A stretch of DNA of 64,000 nucleotides, taken from assembly GCA_021740905.1 (NCBI GenBank), contig JAIOYV010000005.1, positions 62,001-126,000 of the forward strand, written 5' to 3'. Made by a program: the position numbers and the translations under genes. Of this stretch, positions 1 through 12,000 are shown piece by piece. The notes below the pieces were generated by a model. The model did not search any database. It worked only from the letters and a program-made list of their open reading frames with translations, and was not told where the DNA came from. Positions within the stretch are counted from its first letter, which is position 1. Every line of letters begins with the position of its first letter. The DNA comes from Bacteroidales bacterium (lineage in GTDB: Bacteria > Bacteroidota > Bacteroidia > Bacteroidales > M50B96).

Positions 1-3000
1 GGTGCAATTTCTGGATGGGATGAGGTTGGCGATACCTGGATGTTTGTGGGAAATGATATAGATATAATGTTACTAGCCAACTTCTCCACTTCTGACACAT
101 TATTCACCATCGGTGATACTATCAATTTTTCCGATCTCTCAACAGGCAGCCCAACAAGCTGGCTTTGGGATTTTGGGGACGGAAGTACAGACACAACTCA
201 AAACCCGGAACACATCTACCAAGCAGCCGGGACTTATTCTGTTTCATTGGTTGTGTCTGATGGTACGAGTAGTGACACATTGGAGATGGTCGATTATGTT
301 TTTGTTGAAGATATTATTTACTCATTGCCTTTCTTTGAAAACTTTGAAGGGCAACCCACAAACTCTGGCTGGACAACCAGCCAGGCAACTGGCTCAGATG
401 GATGGGTTATGGCAGTTGAATATTATGGTGCCTATTGGTATCCAATACCGAGTTCAAATACTTCAATTGCAGCAACATCAAATGATGATCTTTGTTGTTG
501 TGATGCTAGCACAGATTTCCTAATTAGCCCTAAGTTGAATCTATCGGGTTATGGAAGTGTGGATTTATCTTTTGATTCTTTCTTTACAGGTGATTATGGA
601 TCAGAATGTTTTGTATATGTAAGTACTGATGGTACTTTAAACAACCTTCAATTAATTCAATCTATATCAATTCCTGTTAATCTTTCATGGAATAATATAA
701 CCATAAACCTGGATTCATATATTGATAGTATCATTCAATTAGTCTTTCACCACGACGATAATAGCATATCATGTGCCTCTGGATTTTCTATTGATAATAT
801 AAATATTACAGGGAGTATAGTTTCTCCTTCCTTATTGGTCTTGGCTAGCATTTCCGAAGTATCTTGTTTTGTAGGTTCAGATGGTTCAGCAGATTTTACT
901 ATTTCTGGAGGAACTTCTCCATACTCATTCATCTGGTCCAATGGAGAGACCACCGAAGATATTTCAGGTTTGGTAGCCGGAACATATTCGGTTACCGTGA
1001 ATGATGCCGGGACATTGGTTGTTGATACCAGTTTTACAATTTCAGAGCCAAGCGAAATTTTTGTTTCAGGGATTGTAGCTGATGTAAGTGTTTATGGTGG
1101 CAGCGATGGCAGTATTGATATTTCGGTATCTGGCGGAACACCTCCCTATTCCTTTTCCTGGTCGAACAATGCCACAACCGAAGACCTATTTGGCATTGCA
1201 GCAGGCGTTTATGATGTTGAAATTCTGGATGCCAACAGCTGCATGCTCACTGCAATTTATACATTAACCGAACCTATCGACACACTTCAAACAAATGGGA
1301 TTATTGCAAATGCAACCTGCAATTCCTTTTGCAACGGCTCCATCGACCTTACCATTTCAGGTGGCTTAACTCCTTACAATGTGCTTTGGTCGAATGGCGA
1401 AACCACCGAAGACCTGACCGATTTATGTGCAGGTAACTACGATGTAATTGTTACTGACGCAAGCCCAATCGTGGTCGATTCATTTAATTGGAATTTCGTT
1501 ATGCAACCTTACAGTCATGTTATTACTATCAATCAGAATGTTGTAACAGTCAATGGGATTCCTATTGCAAATGGAGATTATATAGGTGTCTTTTATTTGG
1601 ATGGTTCAAATTTGGTATGTGCTGGGTATGTTGAATGCCTAAATTCAATATTTGCAATAGTAGCATTTGGGGATGATAATTTAACACCACAAAAGGATGG
1701 ATTCTATGAAAATGATTCAATTTATTGGAAAGTATGGAAATCAAATCCGGGGGTTGAAATTGATATGGAACCCGGCTATTTTCCTCAGAACACTTTTCAA
1801 GGAATATTTATTAATGGTGGGCTTAGTGTGCTTGATACATTAACTGGAACTTTCAATCAAATCCTAGGTGTTTCAGATACAATTAGTTTCATTATCACAG
1901 AACCTGATGTAATTAGTTTGTCTGAAACAATTGACAATACAAGTACTTTTGGAAATAATGACGGGAGCATTGATATTTCTGTGACCGGTGGCACACCACC
2001 CTATTTCTTTTTATGGTCGAACAATGCCACAACCGAAGACCTGTTTGGTATTGCAGCAGGCAATTACGATGTTCAAATAACGGATGCAAACAGTTGTATA
2101 TTCAGTGCAACGTACACTGTGATCGAACCTTTCGACACGCTTCAGGCGAATGGGATTATTGCAAATACAACTTGTAATTCCGTATGCAACGGCTCCATCG
2201 ACCTTACCATTTCAGGTGGCTTAACACCTTACGATGTGCTTTGGTCGAATGGAGAAACCATCGAGGATATTTCAGGTTTATGCACCGGCACTTACGATGT
2301 TACCGTTTCTGATAATTCTGAGGGAACCCCACCCCCCTTCAATTGGGCTTATGTAAATACGGGTGTCAACCACACTGTGTTGGCCGATCCGGCTGTTGGT
2401 GTGTTTACAATAAATGGCCTTCCTTTGGATTCGGGCGATGTGATCGGGGCTTTCTACGATTCATCAGGCGTAAGTACCTGTGGTGGATACCTTGTTCTCG
2501 GAGGAACCAATACGGCAGTTACTGCCTGGGGGGCCGAGGCCGGAATAGATAATGGTTTTCAGGCTGGAGAAACATTTACCTGGAAAGTCTGGAGAATATC
2601 AGATGGTGCCACTGTGGATATGACAGCTACTTATCATCCTTCGTTTCCTTCGGGGACGAGTGGTACCTATGCCACAAATGGAATGTCGGGGATACTTACC
2701 TTGTCAGGGAGTTATACTCCTATAAGTGCTTCTTCGGTAAACCTTAGTTTTACACTACTTGAACCAGATTCGATTTCAGTGAGTGAAACACTATCGGATT
2801 ACTCCGGTTTTGGTGTTAGTGCGGTCGGAGCTTCCGATGGCTCAATAAATTTAACAGTTTCTGGCGGAACACCTCCCTATGCTTTTATATGGTCTAACTT
2901 TTCCACCGCTGAAGATTTATTGGGTGTTCCGGCAGGCTTGTATGATGTGCAAATTTTGGATGCCAACGGTTGTACGTTCATTTCAAGCTACACCTTGACC

Positions 3001-6000
3001 GAACCTTCCGGTGCAGTGCTTCAGGCAAGTGGGCTTGCAGAGAACGCATCGTGTTATAGTATGTGTGACGGCTCCATCGATCTAACAATTTCGGGTAGTC
3101 AAGTTCCATATTCTGTGTTGTGGTCGAATGGCGAAACCACCGAAGACCTGGCGAATTTATGTTCAGGCACCTATTCTGTGAGCATCGAAGAAGCCAATTC
3201 GGGAGCAGGGAGTTCAACCATGCCGTGGACATTCACCAATACGGGAGCCAACCATAATATATTTGTAGGGTTAGGAGTGGTTACCATTAATAATTCTCCC
3301 ATTGGAGTAGGTGATTACATTGGTGTTTTTTACGATTCAGCTGGTGTTATGGCATGTGGTGGTTATGTATTGTGGGAAGGAAACCCCAATGGAACAGCAG
3401 TTACAGTATGGGGTTCCGAAGCGGGAGCAGACAATGGATTTCAAACTGGCGAAGCATTTACTTGGAAAGTTTGGAAGGCCACAGACGGGGCAATTGTTGA
3501 TATGACCCCGGTATATATGACAATAGGTATGCCCAACCTGGGTACTTATGCCACATTGGGCTTGTCTGGCTTATCATCATTGACAGGAACCTACACACCA
3601 ACAACAGGAACAGGAACCACCCTAAACCTAAGTTTCAACATTACCCAACCCGATGATGCAAGCATATCAGCCATTGTTACCGATGCAAGCACATCAGGTG
3701 GCAGCGATGGGAGTATCGATATAACTGTTTCGGGGGGTACTCCGCCTTATACTTTCGTGTGGCCCAATAATGCTACAAGCGAGGACATATCGGGACTTGT
3801 AGCCGGGTTTTATAACCTGATTGTGTACGATGCCAACTCGTGTTATTATCTCGACACCTTCGAGGTAGCCCAACCTACCTGTATTTCCACTATGGAACTT
3901 ACCCCAGGGTTTTTAGATTTCGGGTCGCAAGAAGTTGCCCCAACACAGGATACTCTTTCCGCTTTGTTGATAAACACCGGAACCTGTACATTGACTATCG
4001 ATAGCCTATTTGGTCTGGAAGGGCCTTTTAGTTTGGATACCGCAGCCCTAAACCTGTCAGGTTTTTTTCCAAACCTGACAGGTGTAAGCATACCCCCCGG
4101 CGACACCATCCCAATCCCCGTTATCCTAAACCAGTATTACACGGCAGGGGCTTATACCGACACCCTAAATATTTTGAATGATGCTTCACTTCCTGCAAGC
4201 CTGAATAATGGATTGGTAGCACAATATATGTTTAGTGGAGGTGCACAAGACGGTTCTGACAATGGTTATCATGGAACAGTAAATGGTGCCACTCTTACAA
4301 ATGATAGATTTGGGAATTTAAACTCAGCCTATAGTTTTGATGGAAATGATTATATTTCAATTAGCTCCTCTTTCATTTTACATCAACCAATAGATGCTTC
4401 AATTTCATTTTGGATGAAAAAAGGAGCAGGATCGAATCAACAGCGAATTTTTTGGTCCAAACTAAATAATTCTGATAATAACAGATTTAATTGTTATACT
4501 GCTGGAACTGTTAATTCTAATATTGGTTTTAACATGGATTATCGGGAAGCTAATACATCAATTCATGGATTATGTTATGAGCAAGTTACCCCCGATTTAT
4601 GGCATCATATTGTGATTAATAGAATAGGTAACCTATATACTGTATACAGGGATAATGCATCGGTCAGTAGTATTTCTGATAACTTTCCTAACTTACCAAA
4701 TTCAATAGGTTGGATAATTGGAGGTCTTAGTCCGTACTCTTTTGAAGGAGTTTTGGATGACATCCGTATATACAATCGTGCACTTTTCGAAACAGAAATC
4801 CAAGCTCTCTATAACGAAGGGACTGGGGCGAATTCAATTGCCCAAATAATCGTCCACGCCCAGCTTACCGATTCCTGCGATATTAGTACAAATGTAAGTA
4901 TGACAGCTTGCGAATCCGATCAAATAATAATAGGAGGTATGCTTGCCGAGACCAGTGGAACATATTACGATACTTTAACGGCTGCCAATGGTTGCGACAG
5001 TGTGGTCATTGTCGACCTTACCATTTATCCAAACCCGGTGGTTGACCTGGGGCCGGATGTGAATTTGTGCCTGGGCAATTCCGTTGTATTGGATCCTGGT
5101 TATGGCTGGACATCCTATCTCTGGAGCACCGCCCAAACCACCCAGACCATCCTGGCATCGGAGCCTGGGGTTTATATTGTTGAAGTATTCGACATAAATG
5201 CATGTGGGGCTACCGACATCATCGAGGTGTTCAATAGTTCGTTCCCTACCCTTTCCTTATCAGGGATCGACAGTTTTTATTGCAACGAAACCCTGACCCC
5301 CACAGATACATTCTTCACCACTCCTTCAGGAGGCGTTTTGACAGGTGCCGGCTTATTGGGCAATGTCTTTTTTCCTTCATCTGTACAGGCAGGCCCGATC
5401 GTATTTACCTATTCCTACACCGATCAATATGGATGTTCGGATACCCTTGCAATAACGACCCAGGTGGGAACAGTGGTCAGCTTTGTTGGGCTTTTGCCTG
5501 AGTATTGTGCTGGCGACCCAGCCTCTTTGTTAATTCCAAGTCCTGTTGGTGGTTATTTTAGTGGAGATGGGATAATTGGCAATGAATTTATCCCCGACTC
5601 AGCCGGCACCGGCACTTACCCAATTTCTTATTACTTTACCGATACCATGGGCTGTGTAAACGAGGCCGGGCATACCGCCGTTGTTTACCCAACGCCTGGC
5701 GACCCGGTTGTGGCCGATGTGTATCAATGTGGCGTTGGCCCTGTCACATTCTCGGCAACAGGTGCGGCAGGAAACTTCCATTGGTACAACAGCCCCGCCG
5801 GGCCGATTGTCTATACCGGGGTCAATTTCACTACTCCATATCTTTCGGCCAGCGACACCTTCTGGGTGCAGTCGGCAAGCCAAACAATTTGTGAGGGAGA
5901 CTTGCTGCCTGTTGTGGCCACCATCGATACTTCCGAGGCACAGCTTACGTTGAGCGATTCCTGCCTCAACCTCCCAACGGTGATGCAGTACCTGAACAGC

Positions 6001-9000
6001 TCGATGAATTTCTCCGTTACCAATGCCGGTTGCGATGCACTTCAAATAAGCAGCATGTACACCACGGACCAGGCCTTCCAGTTGACAGGAACCGGCTTTG
6101 CCATCCCACACGGGGCAACCGAACAATTCATGGTCACTTTTGCACCTCAGCAAGCCGGTACCTACACCGACACAATCTTCATTCAGAATAATATTACCGA
6201 TACTTTTATTTGTTTGAATGCGGTTGCGCTGGATGCACCTGCAATGTCCGTAGGTCCTACTTTCTTAAATGCAAATCTAAACTGTGGTGGGATTTCCGCC
6301 GAGCAAATAGTCATTTATAACAATGGCCTGGGTTCTTTAGATTATCAGTTTAGCATCAGTTCATCGACCTGGATTTCTTCCCAATCGGTGAACGGTATGA
6401 TAGTGGGGAGTGATACCGATACCCTTGTGTTCGATATAAATTCGAGTGGGCTGAGTGCCGGGATTTACTCTGTCAATATTACGATCAGCTCAAACGACCC
6501 GCAAAACCCTGTGTCGATTATCCCGGTCACTTTAACGGTATCGGGCAATTCCGGTATTTCCTTATCGGCAGCTGCCCTTAATTTTGGATCTATCATGCAA
6601 TATACTTCTACAACGCAAAGCCTGTATATCGAAAACACAGGTTGCAATGTTTTAAATGTCAGCAATATTTCCAGTACAAATGCTGATTTCGCATCGGCCT
6701 ATTCTTCGCAGCTTGTCGGGCCATATAGCTCCGAATTGTTGACCATAACTTTTACTCCCAGCCTTCCGGGCCAGTACACCGATACCCTCCATATTTACAA
6801 CAATGCCGTTGATACCTTCGTGGTATTGTCAGGTTATGCTGATGGGGCACCCGTGATGGCTTATTCCACCACTACCCAAAGTTCAACTTTGATATCTTGC
6901 AACGATACCGATTCGATGGATTATTCATTTATGAACAATGGCCTTGGCGATTTAACCTATTCGGTGTCGAATATAGCCAGCCTACCATCTTGGGTCGTCT
7001 TGCAAAATACCTCGGGGACAATTGTGCCCGGCGATTCGGCCAACTTATCTTGTCTTGTCAATGCCGATGGATTATCATCCGGGACATACCAGGCGCAGAT
7101 CACTATGTCTTTCAACGATCCGATCACACCAAGCCTTACTCTGTTATGTAACATCGTAGTGGTGGGGTCTCCCGAAATTGCGATATCTGCCGACACCCTG
7201 TTGTTTGATACTACCATGCAATGGACGGGCGATTCTAAACTTCTTATTATTGATAACGATGGTTGTGCGCCACTTGAAATTACGGGAATTGTGAATAGTT
7301 TGAGCGAATTCGCACCAGCTTTAACCTCTCTTACAGTTCAACCTTTTGGACAATCCTACCTTGAGGTTTATTTCAACCCTGTGACTTCGGCTGCCACAAG
7401 CTTTTCCGACACTTTGCACCTGATTACAAATGCCGGAAATGTGGAGGTTAATTTACTTGCCGCATCAATCGGCGCACCTATAGTTTCAGTTAAACCCACT
7501 TCCATTATTTCAACGGTGGGCTGTATGGAAACTGCGACCGGGCAATTTACCATCTCCAATACAGGGACCAGCCCGTTGAACTTTGCGACCAGTATTTCAC
7601 CGGCACAGGTAACGGTGAACGGTACGGTTTGGCTATTGGCTTCAACGGCGACAACGATTGTTGGCCCTGGAGATTCAACCATAATAAACCTTGCTTTCAA
7701 TGCAACGGGGATCAATGTGGGCATGTACGAAACCCAAATCAGCATAGCAACCAACGACCCTCTGACTCCTGGTTTGTCGGTGCCAGTTTCGATGATTGTG
7801 ACTGGATTCCCCGAGATTGATGTGACACCCCTTGCGGTCGAATTCGATTCGGTGAACCTCAGCACAACAGCCAACAATTATGTATCGATTTATAATCTCG
7901 GTTGTGATACCCTGTTTTTAGATAGCATCCGTACTTCGATCCCTGAATTTACGCTTACCCAGCCATCGCTAAATTATATTTTGCCGGGTGATTATATCGA
8001 TGTGAATTTATGGTTTACCCCTACTTTGCTCACTCATTATTGGGGAACGCTCCAGGTTTATAACAACGATGTGTACCAGGAAGCGAGCTTGCACGGTTAT
8101 GGGTTGGGCGATCCAAATGTCACGGTTTCGGCCGATACTCTTTGGAACGAAGCCATAAACTGCAACGAGTTACATAGTAGCGATCTTATAATCCGAAACG
8201 AAGGCCAGGGAATATTGAATTTCTCGATAATCGAGCAATCAAACTATTTATCCCTTTCGACCACAAGTGGAACTTTGTTGGCGGGCGATACGGTGATTGT
8301 TACGGTCACTTTCAATGCCACCGATCTTCCTACAGGGACCCATTCGTATAACCTTACCATCAACACCAACGATTTGCTTACCCCCTATTTCTATATCGAT
8401 ACTGAATTTGAGGTATTGAACGCCAACACTATTTTTGTTGATCTGGGGAGCGATTCAACCACTTGCGCCATCCCGGTTGCTATTGATGCCGGGTTGTTCT
8501 CATCCTATAACTGGAGTACCGGGTCGGTAAGCCAAACAATTACAGCCTACTCAACGGGCGTGTATAGCGTAAGCGTAACCGATGCAAACGGCTGCCATTC
8601 CACCGATCAGGTTGAGATGACAATTCATCCGCTGCCCTCGGTAAGCTTTTCGGGTTTGGATGCGAGCTACTGCCTCGATATTTCATTCTATCCCTTAACA
8701 GGAAGCCCTGCCGGAGGCATCTTCTCAGGCAATGGGATTTCGGGCAACACCTTTGTACCTTATACGGCAGGTGTGGGCAATCACACCATCAATTATTCTT
8801 ATGTTGATGCGCATGGATGTGCCAATTCGGCCAACCAAACTACTTCTGTTATTCAATCAACGCCGGTAAGCATCATCGGCCTGGCTTCGGCATATTGTTT
8901 CAATGCTCAGATTGTAACTATTTCGGGCAGCCCATCGGGTGGTCAGTTAACTGGAGATGGTATTATTGGGAATACCTACAATCCAGCCTCGAACGGCCCT

Positions 9001-12000
9001 GGTATTTTCGATATCACCTATAATTATGATGATGGCCAATGTACCAATTCGATTGTTTACACAGTCGAGGTGGGTGATTCCATCAACCTTGATTATTCGG
9101 TTAGCGATATTAATTGCAATGGCGAAAACACGGGTGCTATCGACATTACTGTTTCGGGCGGTACAACGCCTTATGCCTACACCTGGGGTAACGGAAGCAC
9201 AAACGAAGACCAACAATTTATTCCTGCCGGGAATTATTCCCTCACCGTAAGCGACCAAACGGGATGTGCGGCTGCCGGGAATATCACGGTTACCGAAGCC
9301 GATGCCATCGCAACCACCCAGACCCTGACAAACCCACTTTGTCCTGGTTCTGCCAACGGTTCTATTTTATTGACCGTATCGGGCGGGGTGTCGCCATACT
9401 CCTTTAGTTGGGGCACGGGCGCGACAAGCCAATCGTTGGGCAGCCTGGCTTCTGGTTCTTATTCGCTTACCATTACCGATGCGGCTTCCTGTTCGATTAT
9501 GCGAAATTTCAACCTAAACGATCCTGCGGCAATGACGATCAATCCTACCATAACGCATGTGAATTGTTATGGGGCAAACGATGGAAGCATTTCTGTTGAG
9601 GTGTTTGGTGGTACCGGTGTTGTCAGCTATTTATGGTCGAATGGCGGAACAACTTCGGCGATAAACAATTTAGCTGCCGGAACGTATTCCCTTACTGTTA
9701 CCGATGCAAATGGATGTTCGACAAACGCTCAATACTTAGTTGACACACCATCAGCCATCGCTGTAAATGCAACGGTTACCGATGCTAATTATCCGGGAAT
9801 GGCAACTGGCGAGATTGTCCTTTCTGTGACAGGCGGAGTTGCGCCTTATGCTTATAGTTGGGACAATGGATCGACTATAAATCACCTGACATCGCTTCTT
9901 GCTGGGATTTATCCTGTCAATATTACCGATGCCAACAATTGTTCTTTTGTTGATAGCTTCCTAATAAGCGAACCCGCTACCTATCCTGAAATTGAAGTTC
10001 TGGCAACCAGCTTATCGGGTCACGCATATTGTGGCGAGGCTATTATTGATTCATTCCTGATAAGCAATACAGGCACCGATACATTGGAAGTCAGTATAGC
10101 TGAATCCTTGAACTGGTTCTTCGTGCCGGAACCCAATGTTTCAATAGCACCCGCACAGTCCCTTTGGGTCGAAATTAATTATGATGGTGGTTTTGCTTTT
10201 GGGACTCATTCTGGCAACATCGAAATCAACAGCAACGATTTAAACGCAACGCCCATAATCCTTCCTGTTGAATTATTGATTGAATGTGCCTTTTGTGATC
10301 TTTCTACTACTTCGCTTAATTTTGCTACCACTGTTGAAGGGTTTTCTGCAACTGATACTTTTATTCTGAAAAATATAGGGAACATGGATATGGATGTGTC
10401 GTCGATGACCACCACAGGAAACGCATTCATCATTACCACTCCCTTTACAGGCATCCTTTTGGCTGGAGCAAGTGTAAACATCACAGTTGCTTTTAGCCCG
10501 GCCAGTGATGGTAGTTTCTCCGGCTCCTTGAATATTTCGAGCAATAGCAATACCCCTTGTTCTGCCATTTCCTTATCAGGAATAGGCTTAGAGGCTATCC
10601 ATAGTTGGGAGTTGCTTTGCGGGGATCCCGATTTTGGTTTTACTGACATCAATACAGGAGGGGTTAGGCCATGTACGATTCATAATACAGGAACCTTGCC
10701 TGTTACCATTACCGATTGTGCGATTACCGATACAGCCTTTAGCCTGTCGCTTTGCAGCCTTACGGTGGCTCCCGGTGTTTATCAACCTGTCGATATTTAT
10801 TTCAACCCAACAGAGATTGCCCCTTATGCAGGGCAGGTTGGCTTTACCGATGCCACCGGGCTTACCTCTTATGTTTCGGTTTTTGGACAGGGATATTATC
10901 AATCGCAAGCCCCGGTTATTAGTTTCAGTACGGCGGCTAACTTTGGCGGCACTACTGGGGTATGGCCTACGATTGCTTCGTCGAGTACCTGGTTCCAGTA
11001 CGCCGTGGTTTACACCGATGCCGATAACAATCCACCTATGTTGGGCTACCCGAAATTGGGCATCGACAATAATTACGACACCGATTTTAGCGACCCAATG
11101 GACGAAATGATCAGCCTGGCCGAAGCCGATCCTACCGATCAGGATTATACCGATGGAAAGACCTACCTGCATTTTACCCAGTTGGGATTGGGCGATCATG
11201 GCTATCAGTTCTTTGCCTACGATTCGCTGGGGAATATGGCCACAAGTGCAAACACGGGCTATGTTTCCGATCCAACCGTGAGCAACGATCTCTTAGACCT
11301 GAGCATTTATGCCAACGATATTATTTTCTCGAACCCCTCGCCCGATGTGGGCGAACAGATTACCATAACGGCCAATATCCATAATTACACCGATTATCCA
11401 GGCAACAACGTAAAGGTATATTTTGTGATAGATAGTGTAATTGTGGACAGCCAAATGGTTTCAACTATTCAGCCGCAAACTTCGACCAGTGTTTCCATTC
11501 AGCATTATTTCAGCTATTGGGATTACTACCCGGTTAAAGTGTGGGTCGATCCATTGAATACAATCCAGGAAGACAACGAGTTGAATAATTTCGCCATCCG
11601 GCCCATTACCGTTGGGAATGTGCCGCTGCCACAGATTCTCTTTGTATCGACGGCCTTGTCGCCCAGCACGGTTAATGCTGGGACAGTTGCGAGCATCCAT
11701 TATTCAGGCCAGGTGCAGTATGATGCTCTGGCGGGCAACCAGCCTTGTGTGGGTGCTTTCATAACCATGACTAACCAGCAAACCGGGCAGGTATTCACCA
11801 CTCATTCGGTTTCGGGCGGGTATTTCAACATCTACTTCCCGGCACCGTATTCGGCAGGTACTTGTACCATTAATTCAACTGTTACTGATTACACCCTCAA
11901 TGGTCAATCGGGCAACGAATACCTGACCGTAACTCCGGTACTTGGTCAAGTAAATCTCAATCAATTTGTCGATCTTCGGATCACAAATTCGTGGTTGCAA

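Noticed and set aside
5599-6153. A 184-codon open frame on the minus strand inside the giant adhesin gene
   Set aside because: It lies wholly opposite a strongly supported coding frame, has unusual composition and no recognisable domain; it is a by-product of codon use in the true gene.
10588-11199. A 203-codon open frame on the minus strand inside the adhesin gene
   Set aside because: Same reason: it opposes clear ASH and neighbouring modules and does not look like a protein.
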